Shown here: positions 11,107-43,650 of the stretch, piece after piece
Numbering within the stretch: position 1 is the first letter of the stretch
How the letters are laid out: each line of letters opens with the position of its first letter
NCBI GenBank assembly: GCA_022376925.1
Contig: JAIOJX010000032.1
Coordinates: forward strand, 168,789,979-168,853,978
Reading direction: 5' to 3'
From: Tragulus kanchil
Lineage: Eukaryota; Chordata; Mammalia; Artiodactyla; Tragulidae
DNA length: 64,000 nucleotides
Program-made: the position numbers and the translations under genes
Notes under the pieces: model-generated
The model's database searches: none
The model's input: only the letters and a program-made list of their open reading frames with translations
Told to the model about the DNA's origin: nothing

Positions 11107-12381
11107 TCACACCAGCAGGGACCTGACCAGGCCACAGTGGAACTTGCGGACGTGGCGGTAGAGGTCCCCGGACTGCGTGAAGCGGCGCTCGCACCAGCGG
11201 CAGGCGTGCGGCTTCTCCCGCGTGTGCACCACGGCGTGGCGGCTCAGGTTGTGCGAGTACTGGAAGCTCTTGCCGCACTGCGCGCACGTGTAGGGCTTCT
11301 CGCCCGAGTGCGTGCGCTCGTGCCGCTTCAGCGTGTAGGCGCAGGAGAAGGTCTTCCGGCAGAGCGGGCACGTGGGGGCCGCACCGTCGGGCGAGGACCG
11401 GGCCCGGCCGCCGTCCCGCTCGCGGAAGTGGGCGCTGAGGTGCAGCCGCAGCGCGTGGGCGCTGGGGAGCAGCTTGCCGCACAGCGGGCAGAGGCAGAGG
11501 CGCCGGCTCCGCGGCGGCAGCTCCTCCGCTGGGGCCCCTCGCCCCGCCTCCAGCTCCAGCTCCGCGCTGCCCACCAGGCGGACCGGCAGCGGCTCCAAGC
11601 CCCCCGCCAGGGGCTCAGCGGCAGGAACGCAGGGTGGCTGCAGGGGGCTCTGGGGGCGCCCGGGGCTGCCGGGGCCCCCTTGCCCGCACGCCGAGTCTGG
11701 CTCCTCCTTCACCTTTGGCTGGACCCCGGGCCGCATCTGGCTGCAGGCGGGCGTCTGGAGGACGCAGGGGGCGCAGGCTGGCTGCCGCCTCGGGCCAGGC
11801 TTCAGCGACAGGTCCAGGGCCCGGTCTGACTCTCCGGGGGCCGGCCAGCGGGGAGGCCCCCCTGCCAGCGGAGGGCGCGCGGCCTGCACTCCAGCGGGAG
11901 GGGGCCTGGCCCTCAGGGACGCTGGACACAGCGCCGGGGCCCGGGAAGACGGCGGGCCCGAGGGCTGGCCCGGCGGCTCCGTCTCAGGGGCGGGCGTCTC
12001 CGCGGGCGGCGCGGGCTCCTTCTCACGCAGCCGGTTCCTGCAGACCTTGACGATGTCGTACATGTGCAGGTAGCTGGCTGCGGCCAGGACGTCCTCGACG
12101 GGCAGGCTGCGCAGGTCCAGGCGGCCCTCGTACATGAAGTCCAGCAGACGGCCGAAGGCAGGCGCTGTGACGACGTCGCCGTTGAGCCGCACCGTGTCGC
12201 GGCTGCCCGCGGGGCGGTCCCTGTAGAAGAGATGGAAGTAGACGCTGCACGCGGCCAGCACGGCGCGGTGGGCCGGGAAGCGCGCGTCGCCCACCAGCAC
12301 GGTGCAGTCGCACAGGAAGCCCAGCTCGCGCTGCTGCCTGAGGCGGCCCAGCAGCCGCCCGCCGTGCTCCGGGAACTCCAT
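11107..12381 (-). CDS. ZBTB42: ZBTB42, zinc finger and BTB domain protein 42
   Basis: Nuclear BTB/POZ-C2H2 transcriptional repressor, a paralogue of ZBTB18. The intact single coding exon gives 424 residues, close to human (422 from memory). The chosen start is MEFPEHGGRLLG; an in-frame upstream ATG at 12552 is rejected because a splice acceptor (TTTGTGCCCAG) lies between them at 12399-12400. Residues about 24-115 form the BTB domain, with FLCDCTVLVGD and HRAVLAACSVYF. A proline-rich linker carries ALDLSLK (189-195), resembling a CtBP-binding PxDLS motif, and VKEE at 224-227, a SUMO consensus around K225. Four C2H2 fingers begin at about residues 298, 338, 366 and 394; HSGEKPYTC links fingers 2 and 3. 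The protein ends CGLVRSLLV. It is transcribed away from AKT1, whose promoter lies about 5.5 kb upstream. Confidence 0.95.
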   Translation of the reverse strand: MEFPEHGGRLLGRLRQQRELGFLCDCTVLVGDARFPAHRAVLAACSVYFHLFYRDRPAGSRDTVRLNGDVVTAPAFGRLLDFMYEGRLDLRSLPVEDVLAAASYLHMYDIVKVCRNRLREKEPAPPAETPAPETEPPGQPSGPPSSRAPALCPASLRARPPPAGVQAARPPLAGGPPRWPAPGESDRALDLSLKPGPRRQPACAPCVLQTPACSQMRPGVQPKVKEEPDSACGQGGPGSPGRPQSPLQPPCVPAAEPLAGGLEPLPVRLVGSAELELEAGRGAPAEELPPRSRRLCLCPLCGKLLPSAHALRLHLSAHFRERDGGRARSSPDGAAPTCPLCRKTFSCAYTLKRHERTHSGEKPYTCAQCGKSFQYSHNLSRHAVVHTREKPHACRWCERRFTQSGDLYRHVRKFHCGLVRSLLV

Positions 12382-12398
12382 GCCGCCGCGGTCATCAC

Positions 12399-13100
12399 CT
12401 GGGCACAAACGGGACGCCCGTGAGCGCGCCGGGAGGCGCAGCGGCCGCCGCTCGCCCCCTGCCGCCCGGCCCGCCCTCCCGGGTGCGGGCAGCGCGGGGA
12501 GAGGGGCGCGGGGCGCCGCGCGCAGCTGCCCGCCCGGAGCCGCCCTGGGCACCTGCCCCGAGCAGGAAAAACTCGATCGAAAGTAAACAGGAGCCGCTTC
12601 GCCGCGGGGGCGGGTCCCGGGCGCCGGCGGAGGGGGCCGGCGCCGCGCGAACCTGCGCGTCTGCGCCCCGGGCGCCCCTCCCGGCCGCGGCGCCCCTGAA
12701 CTTCACTGCGGGGCCGCCGCCCGGCGCGCCCCTCGACGCCCGGAGCTGCCGCGCCGCCGCCAGCCGCCGCCGCCGCCGCCGCCGCGGGCCCCATTTAAGG
12801 CAGCGCGGCCGCGGGGAGCGGGCCGGCGGGCGGGGCCGGCAGAGCGCGCGCCCGCCCCCCGCGCTCACCTCCGCCGTCCGCAGCTCCCCTCCGGCCGCGC
12901 GCCCTCCCCGGTGCCGCCCCGGCGCGCGCGGAGCTGCGGGCAGCGCGCCCCGGCGGGGAGGGCGCGGGGACCGGGAGGCGCCGGGCGGGCCGCGCTCCAA
13001 CCTGGCTGGCCGGCGGCCCTCGCCGCGAGCCCCGCCCCGGAGAGAGCGAAACTCGGGGCGGGGGCTGGAAGGGGCGGGCCGCGGCGACTTCCCGGAGCGG
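12399..13100 (-). promoter_or_regulatory. ZBTB42 CpG-island promoter and candidate 5'UTR exon
   Basis: Dense CpG sequence immediately upstream of the coding exon. The acceptor AG is at 12399-12400. A strong minus-strand donor, GGAG|GTGAGC, lies at 12869/12868, so a non-coding first exon ending at 12870/12869 and an intron of about 470 nt are plausible. GC boxes and GGGCGGGG-type motifs continue to about 13.1 kb. No TATA box was seen. The exact start of transcription cannot be placed. Confidence 0.55.
12764..12786. repeat. (CCG)n trinucleotide tract
   Basis: About seven consecutive CCG triplets (GGC on the ZBTB42 strand), ending in CCGCGG. It lies in the candidate ZBTB42 first intron or promoter. 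Confidence 0.85.
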
Positions 13101-16013
13101 CGGAACCGCTGAGGTCACCCACGCCGCCCCTTCCCTGCCCGCCCCGCCCGGCCAGGCCCCGCGCACCGCCATCTGGGGCGCTGGGGTGGGAGGGGTCGCG
13201 GGACGCGGCGGGGGAGGGGGCTCTCTCGCGATATTTGCCGCCTCGTCCTCGGGGTCCCCCCATGGGGTCCCAACTGCGCCCGTCTGTTGAGAGACCCCTT
13301 GCGAGGACCAGCTCCTCTCCCAGCCGGCGCTGGCGCAAGTCACCCGAAGGCAGAGCCGGGACGCGCTGCCGCCTCGCGGGGCGCCTGCCCTGGGATGGAG
13401 GAGGGGGAGTGGGGGTCGTAAATATTGAAGATGACACCCCCTTTCACTGAAAGCCTCGTTTTGAGTGTAATTTAGCCGGGTCCCTCTTCCAGACACTCGG
13501 GCGGGTTCTCGACCTTGGAGTTTCAGAACTGGGAACCCCCGTCCTCTCTCGGACCCAGCGCAGTCCCTGCTGGGAACAGGTGCTCCGAGCTGTGTGTCCG
13601 GAAGGCCCCGGGGGCCGGCGCGTCTCTGAAGACCGGCTGGGGAGAGGGGACCGCCGCGGCCATGGGGAGGGAGGGAAGCGCTCTTATAGCCGGAGCCGGG
13701 CGGCGGAGGCGTGGTCCGAGAGCAGACGCCTGGAGGGAGCTGGGCTGGCCGCCGGAGGGGCTCAGTGTTTCAGGTTCAAGGCGACGCGGAGGTGTGCCGG
13801 GACACCTAGGTCCGCTGGGTGAAGGAAAGAGCCCGAGGGAAATAGAGAGCGGTGAATTGGGAGAGGTTGGGGCCCCTGGGGCGGGGCGGCTGGTGGCTGG
13901 TGCCGTTTCCAGCCGCCCAGGTCCGAGCGGAACGGAGGCTCCGGACCGCTGCTCTGCCGCCGCTGGTCTAGTGAGACGCCCTGATTGCCACCCCGTCAGG
14001 CGGGAGTTAGGAGGATGCCCGGGGCCACACAGCCGGCAGGCAGTCGTTGGACCAGGACGCAGATCTGGCGGCGCCCTTCTGGATTCTCCCCTGCATAGCC
14101 CAGCAGCCCGGGAGCCAGGGCAGGGTGGAGTTCAGCAGAGGGGCAGGCAAGAGGCCTTCACTAGAACCGGGGGTGGGGGGCTGGGGGGCTCAGGGGCTGG
14201 CTCACCAAGGCGGGATCCCAGCGGCCAGGTGTGCAAGGGCAGAGGCGGTAGCTGGAGGCGTGGGGAGCCCCCCAGCCATGCTCTTGGAGACGGGGGGTTT
14301 CTGGCTGTGAGATGGGGTAGGGGACTGCAGGGATCCTATTCAGACCCTGGTGGGCCGCCAGCCACGAGAGGGGCCGCAGGCCCTGGGACCCACCGCAGCT
14401 AAGGCCTGTCGTTGGTGGGACGGAAACCCCGTCCTTGCACTAAAAAACTATTCCTGGTCTATCTGAAATTCAAATTTCAGCAGACGGCTTGCGATTTTAC
14501 TTTCTAAATTCGGTAATCTTCAGCTTGGAACCCTGGACTCACACTGTGCCCAGGGCCACCAAGGCCACCCTGGCTCCCAGGCACTCGGGGACCCCCTCCT
14601 CAGGAGAGCCAACCCCTTCCTCCACTTCCAGGCCCCGGCCTCATCCCAGCCGGGGGTAGCTGATTTCAAGTCTGGTCTGAAAGGGAACCCAGAGACGGCC
14701 TCTTGGGGTCTGGCACAGAGCCCTGCCTCTACCCCCTCCCCACCTTGGGCATGACCTTTAACCTCTTCAGACCTGAATATTCTCACCAGCAAAACGCATC
14801 GATTACCTGAAGGGCCCGGCACACAGTAAGCCCCAGAGCCTTGCACGCGCTGTCCGCAGGTTGCACACGTTTCTCCCCGAGAGCCCTTCCTGGCTCCTTC
14901 CCAGCCCCGCACCTGCTCCGGCAGCACCCCGGGAGTCGTCCTTCTCGATCACTCCCAGCCAGGTGCCCCAGGCCCAGGGTCTCCTCTTGGGCCTTAGCCT
15001 TCTCAGGGGCGCGTCCCATGACCTCGTCCCCTCTCCTCTGTATCCTCGCGGCTAAAAGCTTGGTGTGGCACAGAGTGGGCGTGTGACCGTGCCTCCCGAG
15101 GGAAGCGGGGCGGAGGCGTCTGCAGATGTCCACGGGCGCTCCCATCCCAATCCCGCCCGCTGTGCCGTGCCCCCTGCCCAGCCCTGGCGCGCAGCTCCCC
15201 AGCCAGCCCGGGAGTGAGGCCCTGGGGTGGGCCGAGTGTCCCGGCCTGCCTGGCCTGGCTGGGGGACAGAGGGCTCCTTGAGGCCTGACAGAGGTTGTGG
15301 GGCATCGAGACGGTCACAGCAGCAGGAGGGACGTGGCCAGCAAGAGGCTGGGGCTGTGCTGGGTAGGGGCGGCTAAAGGAGGCGGACCCTCACGTGGGGC
15401 CGGGGCCAGGAGCGAGAGGCCTGTGCTTTGTCCTCCTCAGGCCCAGGAGGGGCCATCGCGGGCCGCCTGGAGAGGGCCCTCAGCAGCTAGCGGCCCCTCC
15501 TTGGCGTGCAAGCTCTGGGACACAAGGATGGCAGGAGCTGTCACCTTGGGGGGGGACTTTGCTGAGCACAGGCGGCCATCTGGCCAGGAGCGTCTCGAGG
15601 CCCTGCCCTGCAGCTGCTGCCAAGCCCGGGCAGCCCGGGGCTCAGGCCCCTGAGTCCTGCCCGAGGGCCAGCAGCTGCGGAAGGTGACGGCGCCGGGGGC
15701 CCCTGCGCTCTGGGCGGGCAGGTGGCCGTCCGCCCTGGGGGCCGCTGCTCCACTTTCGTTGCAGACAGCTGCCCAGGGCACTCCACCGTGGCCGCGGCCT
15801 CCGCCAGGGCAGCCGGCCAGGCTGGGTCCTCTCCTTGACCACAGGCAGGCAGTGTTCCAGAGGAGGGGGCTCTGCTTTCCCTGCAGAGGCCAGGGGAGGG
15901 CGGGACGCCCCGCGGGCACGGGAGGGGTGTGGGGCTCACCGCCTGGAGACCGCCGGCTGAGGGCGCCCGGAGGCTCTGCGCCACCGCGGTGACACCTCTG
16001 GCCAAGATGGCGT
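13101..16013. other. Intergenic between ZBTB42 and AKT1 promoters
   Basis: Single-copy sequence with no recognisable exon. The region from 13.1 to 13.9 kb is still CpG-rich. A short AT-rich patch at 14430-14520 is the only compositional break. No named repeat could be assigned. Confidence 0.5.
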
Positions 16014-17686
16014 CTTCCGACGGCAAGGGCAGCTGCGAGTCCCCACGTTCTCCAGGAGAGGGTGCCCTCCTGGGCCCCTCGAGGCCACCAGGGCTCCTCC
16101 GCCTTCTCCGCGTCACCAGCCCGGGATGGGGGCTGCGGAGGAGACCCCTCCTGGGTGTACGTGGACAGGTAGGTGGTCCTGGGGCGGGAGTGGGGGGCTA
16201 AGGGAGGGTCTGGGGTGAGTGATGGTCGGGCGCCCCCGGCAGCTCGGGCTGGTCAGGCCTCTTCCCGGGCCCCTGGGCAGGGCCTGGGGTGCATCTCCAG
16301 AGCCGGGGCGGCTGGCCGTTGGGAGGGTGGGGAGCGGAGGGGAGAGGCCCAGGGCTGCGCTTCCTTTCCCGGAGGAGGGAGTGTCCCCTGAGCAGGGGAG
16401 ATGGTCCTTCCCCGAGAAGCGTCCCTCTCTCAGGCAGCCCCAAAGGGCGGGCCGCAGCCCCAGGGTCAGCCGCGGGCGCTGTCCTGGGAGCTCAGCTGCC
16501 GCTGCCTCCGGCCCACGAGGGGGTCTGTGCTCCACCCCACCGGCTAAACGCTGTGACTCGAGGAACAAAAATGTCCTCTGCCCCCGCATACACACCAACC
16601 TCAGGAAGGCAGCCCCGAGCCTGCCCCAAACACCAGGCTTCCCATCACCTTGGAGGCCTGCGGCTGGAGGCAGGGGCAGCTGTGAGGAAGCCCACAGGGC
16701 CCAGGGAGGGGCAGGCGGGGCTGCCTGCCGCGGCCTGCAGGCCCCTCTGCTGGCCCCAGCCGTCCGTGAGTGCCTGGGGCCCAGCTGGACGCCAGGGAGG
16801 CCCCGGACGGTGGCCAGCAGCCGCTGCCACAGCTCCCTCTGGACCCCGCCTTCCGACGGCAAGGGCAGCTGCGAGTCCCCACGTTCTCCAGGAGAGGGTG
16901 CCCTCCTGGGCCCCTCGAGGCCACCAGGGCTCCTCCGCCTTCTCCGCGTCACCAGCCCGGGATGGGGGCTGCGGAGGAGACCCCTCCTGGGTGTACGTGG
17001 ACAGGTAGGTGGTCCTGGGGCGGGAGTGGGGGGCTAAGGGAGGGTCTGGGGTGAGTGATGGTCGGGCGCCCCCGGCAGCTCGGGCTGGTCAGGCCTCTTC
17101 CCGGGCCCCTGGGCAGGGCCTGGGGTGCATCTCCAGAGCCGGGGCGGCTGGCCGTTGGGAGGGTGGGGAGCGGAGGGGAGAGGCCCAGGGCTGCGCTTCC
17201 TTTCCCGGAGGAGGGAGTGTCCCCTGAGCAGGGGAGATGGTCCTTCCCCGAGAAGCGTCCCTCTCTCAGGCAGCCCCAAAGGGCGGGCCGCAGCCCCAGG
17301 GTCAGCCGCGGGCGCTGTCCTGGGAGCTCAGCTGCCGCTGCCTCCGGCCCACGAGGGGGTCTGTGCTCCACCCCACCGGCTAAACGCTGTGACTCGAGGA
17401 ACAAAAATGTCCTCTGCCCCCGCATACACACCAACCTCAGGAAGGCAGCCCCGAGCCTGCCCCAAACACCAGGCTTCCCATCACCTTGGAGGCCTGCGGC
17501 TGGAGGCAGGGGCAGCTGTGAGGAAGCCCACAGGGCCCAGGGAGGGGCAGGCGGGGCTGCCTGCCGCGGCCTGCAGGCCCCTCTGCTGGCCCCAGCCGTC
17601 CGTGAGTGCCCGGGGCCCAGCTGGACGCCAGGGAGGCCCCGGACGGTGGCCAGCAGCCGCTGCCACAGCTCCCCTCTGGACCCCGC
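16014..17686. repeat. Abutting tandem duplication 4 (units 16014-16849 and 16850-17686)
   Basis: Both units begin CTTCCGACGGCAAGGGCAGC and run about 836 bases. There is one T/C difference near 16770/17609 (GTGCCTGG versus GTGCCCGG) and one C insertion near the end of copy B. No coding exon is contained. Confidence 0.9.
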
Positions 17687-17989
17687 CTTCCTGCCCGGGC
17701 TCGGTGTCTGCCTGACCCAGGGCCGCCCCTCCGGGCAGGTGTGCCGGCTGGCTGGAGCCCTGCCGGCGGGCACCCACCCCTGGCCGCCCTGTGGCCCTCT
17801 TCCCTCTGCCGCCACAGGACGTCCAGTCTGCTTCTGTGCTGCCAGATGTCAGTGTCTGACTCCTGAAGGACCCCGCCGGGGAGGAGGGCTCAGATCCCTT
17901 GTCGCTCCGGGGCCAGCCCCACAGGAAGCCTTGGGTGCACGGAGGACTGGCCGCCACCCTCCGCCGGCCTGCAGCATGCCCCCGGGGGC
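17687..17989. other. Single-copy upstream flank of the AKT1 promoter
   Basis: GC-rich and non-coding. No discrete element was recognised between duplication 4 and the AKT1 CpG island. Confidence 0.4.
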
Positions 17990-18341
17990 CAGCACGAGCC
18001 GGGGCCGCGGAGCCGGTCGGTTCGGACCACCCTGGCCCCGGGCGCCGCCGGCTTCCCTGCTGGGGGCATGCTCTGAAAGTCGGGCTAAGCTGCACCCCCG
18101 CCCCGCGCGGCAGACGCTCGCCACGCGTCCGAGGGCCGCCGTGCCAGCGGGCCGGGGCCGAGCGGCGCGCGAAGAGCGGGCTCCCGGACGCGCCGGGAAA
18201 GCCAGGCCCGAGAGGCCGCGGCCGGGGACGAGCCCCGGGGCCTGAGCCGCGCGCGCCCGCCCCGCGCCGCGCGCTCGCCTGCCACCGGGGGGGCCCGGGC
18301 GCGGAGGCGGATGTGGGCGGGCGGCCGGGCGGCCGGCGCGG

Positions 18342-18462
18342 GGCGGGGCGAGCGCGGCGCGGGCGGGGCGAGCGCGGCGCGGGCGGGGCGAGCGCGGCGC
18401 GGGCGGGGCGAGCGCGGCGCGGGGCGGGGCGAGCGCGGCGCGGGGCGGGGCGAGCGCGGCGG
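18342..18462 (+). repeat. GC-box minisatellite in the AKT1 promoter
   Basis: Six head-to-tail units of 20-21 bp with consensus GGGCGGGGCGAGCGCGGCGC; the last two units carry one extra G. Every unit contains a GGGCGGGGC Sp/KLF-type site. The periodicity is read directly from the sequence. Copy number may be under- or overestimated in assembly. Confidence 0.9.
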
Positions 18463-18684
18463 GCGGGCGGCGGGCCCAGCGCAGCGGCGCAGCCAGCGCA
18501 TCCCGAGCAGCGAGCCGGCGGCCGCGCACGAGCTCCGGGCCCGGCGGCGCGCGAGGCCCGCCCGAGCCGCGCCCGCCGCGGCCTCCAGCCGGGCCCCGGC
18601 CGGCCGGCCCGCGGGGATGCGGAGCAGCGGGCGCCGGAGGCCGCGGCCCGGCTAGGCCCGCGCTCTCGCCGGACGCGGCGCCCG
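18463..18684 (+). other. AKT1: Candidate AKT1 non-coding exon 1 (5' end uncertain)
   Basis: Ends in a canonical donor CGCCCG|GTGAGT at 18684/18685, inside the CpG island, and would splice to the acceptor at 21165-21166. The 5' boundary is a guess placed after the GC-box repeat. It contains a short upstream reading frame at 18617-18655. Confidence 0.6.
18617..18655 (+). CDS. Short upstream ORF in the AKT1 5'UTR
   Basis: An ATG with G at -3 opens a 12-codon frame (MRSSGRRRPRPG, stop TAG) in the candidate non-coding exon 1, before the splice donor. It terminates well before the AKT1 start. Whether it is transcribed depends on the true start site. Any effect on AKT1 translation is inference. Confidence 0.35.
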   Translation: MRSSGRRRPRPG

Positions 18685-21166
18685 GTGAGTCCCCGCCCGC
18701 CCGCTGCCGCCGGGGCCCGGACTTCCTCCCGCGGCCGGGCCGCTTTGTTCGCGGCCGCCGGGGCCGGGCGCGGGCCGCGGGGAGCAGGAAGTGGCCGAGC
18801 GCGGCGGGGGAGGGCGCGGGCCGGCCGGCGGCGGGGGTGCGGGCCCCCGGCCGCGGCCTCCCGCCTGACCTTGGGGCAGCGGCTCGGCGGGCGAGGCCCG
18901 GCCGGGGCGGAGGGGTGCGGCCGCGCGCCGGGGCCGGGGGCTCCCTGGGCCCCCAGTAGGTGCTCGGGGGGCCGTGGAGCAGGATCGCCCGGCTCTGGTT
19001 CCAGTTTGTGGGTGAGCCCTTGGAAGGGACCTCGTTTTCCCATGGACAAAAAGTTGTCCATGGTGGCTGGGCGCCCGGGCCCTCCCACAAAGGACTGCAG
19101 CCTTCCTGGGCCCTGGGCCTCGTTCCGGAGCCGAGGGGGTTCCGGAGGCGCTGCCCACCCGTCCCAGAGGCTGGGGCCCGCCCGGCGGTTGGGGCTCGCG
19201 CCCCGGGCCGGGGGACGGCAGGCCACCTGGTGCACCTGGGTGGCATCGCGGTGGCAGACCGAGCTGGGGTCGTGGGCGCGGGCCCTGTGGCCTGAGGGGC
19301 CCCTGGTGTTGATTCCTGGTCCCCTCCCAGCTTGCTCAGGCCACCCCCAAATGCCCTGGGTCTCTGGTTCACGTGAAGGGGGAGGTTCATTGGTGGGACT
19401 TGGTCCCCTGCGACCAGGCCAAGCATCTAGGTCATAAATCAGTGTTTTGGAGCAGAGAGGGGCCCTTCCGGAGCAGAGGTGATTGTTTGAAAGGCTGTGA
19501 CCGACATGGGCACAGTAGCCATCCGTTCGTTCCCTCTGTAGACCGGGCTTCAGCCTGGGAAGCCAGGCCCCGGGGAGCCCCCTCCTGTGCCCCGAGGCGG
19601 CCTGGTGTGTCTGTGCACATGCACACCGCCCTGCGCGTGCCCGTGTATTTTTATACTCGGCCCTGGACAGCTGTTAGACTCGGTCAGCAGCAGACCCACT
19701 TGGGCCGTTGGGGTGGGGGCACGTGCAGAGGCTGCCGGCCACGCCCACTCAAGTGTCACCAGAGCCCCTGTGGCCGGCCGCAGGCTCTGAGCCCTGTCCT
19801 TGGTGGTCCCTCCGCCAGGGTCGCTTGCCACGCCTGCCGAGGGCCTGCCGAAGGGGTCAGAGAGCGTCTTCCCTCCTCACATCGGACGCAGGGGAGTGAG
19901 GGGGTTCTCCGGCCCTTCCAGACTTAGCCCGAGACGACGCCTGGCGGCCTTCTCCGGGTGCCCCGTCCAGGCCGCGGGAGGCCGAGGGCTGGACTGTGGG
20001 AGAGTGGGTAACTGTAGGAGGACCGTGTTGGAGGTGCTCAGGGGCCTCTGCCTGGCCTGGGGGTCCCAGAGAGGACCCTCCCCGGGCCTGCCCTCACGAG
20101 TGCACAGCTGGAAGGCGGGCTGAAGACTGGTGGCGGGGCGGGGGCGGGGATGCCGTTTCCCAAGGTGCCCGGAGCTGGTGACGTGGGAACTGGGTGTTGA
20201 GGGGTGCCTAGGAGTCCCTCCAGCAGGGGAGCCGTGGGTGGCCGCACAGGATCAGTGGCCAGAGTGTGCGCTCGAGGAGGCTGCCCGTGGGCCTCCCGAG
20301 GGCGGGCGTCCGGCCTCTGTGTGTGTCCAGCCCCCCCATTTGTTGCCTCCCAAATGCTGTAATTATGGGTCTGTAACCACCCTGGACGGGGCGCTCCTCG
20401 CAGACAGGACGCATCTGAACCTCTCTTTGTCCCCCGTACCCAGCGCTGAGCCTGGCAAAGCCAGAGATGCCTGGTGTATGTCAGCCGAATGAATGGGTCA
20501 GATTCAGACTGTCGGGGGCGCTGTGGTTTGGTGGGGTTGGGGTTTCTCCGGGGTGGGTGTGTGAGGGGGCTTTCATGTCGCCCTGCAGGGCTCTGGGCTT
20601 TCATCTGCAGCAGCTGCCTGTCCTCCTGACCCTGCCTTCTTCACGTTTGAAATTCTTTCCTTTCTACTCTGCGGCAGAGAGGAGGAGGCCTGGGTTCTGC
20701 TTGGGAAGCCCAGCCTCTGGGCAGGAATGCCGTGGACTGAGAGAACGGGTGCCTTCTCCAGGGGGTTGGGGAGGCTGTGGTGTGGGCCGAAGCAGTCAGA
20801 GGGGCTGCTTGGAAGAGGCGGCCTCCTCCGGGTCGGCAGGTTAGAGCAGCTGGGGTATGCCAGGAGGGCCTTTGGAGACAGGAGTGGTTTGTACAAAGGT
20901 CAGGAAAAGGGAATGGTCAGTAAGGGGACCAGTGAGCTCTGAGCCTTCCGGCTCCCATTGGGATGGCGCAGGGCTTTAAAGCCCAGGCGGAGGGTAGGCC
21001 TGGCCAAGGGAGCAGTGGGGGCGGGGGGCGGTGGCTCAGAAGGCTAGGAGGGGACAGGTCATGGAGGGACACCTGGGCTGAGACCACAGGCCCCTTGGGA
21101 TCACCTTGGGGTCTGAGGAGTGTTCCAAGCCCACTGCAGCCTCACACTTCCCTTTGCTTCTTCCAG
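18685..21166 (+). other. AKT1 intron 1
   Basis: From the donor GTGAGT at 18685 to the acceptor CTTCTTCCAG ending at 21166. The first about 200 bases are part of the CpG island. No coding content or named repeat was identified. Confidence 0.65.
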
Positions 21167-21259
21167 AGGCTGTCAGCGGCCCCCTGGGCTCGGGGCGGAC
21201 CCTGCTGAGAGTGCAAGAGTGAGGCCTGGGCCTCGTCCGCCCGAGGGGGCCCCGGCACC

Positions 21260-42854
<21,595 letters not shown>

Positions 42855-43650
42855 GGGCCAGGGCTGGGCTCCGCGCTGCGGCTCCGGGTGACGCTTCGGA
42901 GGGCTGGGAGGAGGCCTCGCACGGAGGCCTGTATTTAATGATGTTCATTTCTGGATACGTTTGGGTAGAACCACACCCCCCACGTGGACGGGCAGGGCCG
43001 CTGCCCGGGGCGGCGTCACCCTGGCAGCTGGTCGCAGGAGGCCATCCTGCGGCCTCTCTTATTTATTCACCCCGTTCACCAGAGGTGGCCTCGACCTTGG
43101 GAACCGTCAGGTTCCTGTGGGAAAGCGGGGACTCCTGCAGCTACAGGCACTCGGGCCCGCGTGGGCCCTGCCCACGGCCCCTCCGTCCGTCCAACCGGCT
43201 GTCCCCGGCTGCACCTGTCTCCCCCGGCCTGGCAGCCCCAGGAGCCGCCTGGCTGGGGTGCGCTGGCCCGGCCCCCTCTGGCCAGGGTGGGGCGGGGGAG
43301 GCTGCAGCCCGTGACTCCCGAGGTGCGGCTGGGCGGGGGAGGTCGGGGGCCAGGGGCCCTTGCTGTCACGCTCTTCTGTGCGTCCTGGCTTTCTGATCTC
43401 AGAAGAAAGCCCCCTCCGCCCCTCTCCCACGGGCCGTCCCCGGCGGCTCCCCGGCAGCACTTGTCCTTACCGCAGCTGCACTCGCTGTGGCCCTGCCCTG
43501 CCCGGCGGCTCTGGAGGCCCTGCCGCGCCCTCCGTGCCCCCGGCCAGACGCTGCGCTGCACCGTGACGTTTTTATACTCAACTTTAGTATTTTTACTATT
43601 ACGAGACTTTCCCTCCAAATTCTTCAATAAAAGTTGCTTTTCAACTCCGG
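42855..43650 (+). other. AKT1: AKT1 3'UTR
   Basis: Runs from the stop to about 20 bases past an AATAAA at 43626-43631. The last about 90 bases turn AT-rich (TTTTTATACTCAACTTTAGT), as is usual near a mammalian cleavage site. No interspersed repeat was seen. Confidence 0.8.
43626..43631 (+). terminator. AKT1 poly(A) signal
   Basis: Canonical AATAAA about 770 nt after the stop codon; the following sequence AAGTTGCTTTTCAACTCC is compatible with cleavage near 43650. Confidence 0.8.

Larger units (their letters stand above)
17990..18900 (+). promoter_or_regulatory. AKT1 CpG-island promoter
   Basis: Extremely CpG-dense block with no TATA box, containing many GGGCGGGGC (Sp/KLF) boxes and flanking the donor of AKT1 non-coding exon 1 at 18684/18685. 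Its position about 2.5 kb upstream of the first coding exon fits the known AKT1 layout of a non-coding exon followed by a start-codon exon. Confidence 0.75.

Noticed and set aside
12382..12552. N-terminal extension of ZBTB42 from an upstream in-frame ATG
   Set aside because: A clear acceptor (TTTGTGCCCAG) lies between that ATG and MEFPEHGG, the extension is low-complexity, and the family starts at the BTB-proximal Met.
17481..19235. A 584-codon minus-strand frame across the AKT1 promoter
   Set aside because: It overlaps the CpG island and the GC-box minisatellite; the repetitive Arg/Pro/Ala translation mirrors the 20-bp repeat and has no similarity to a known family.
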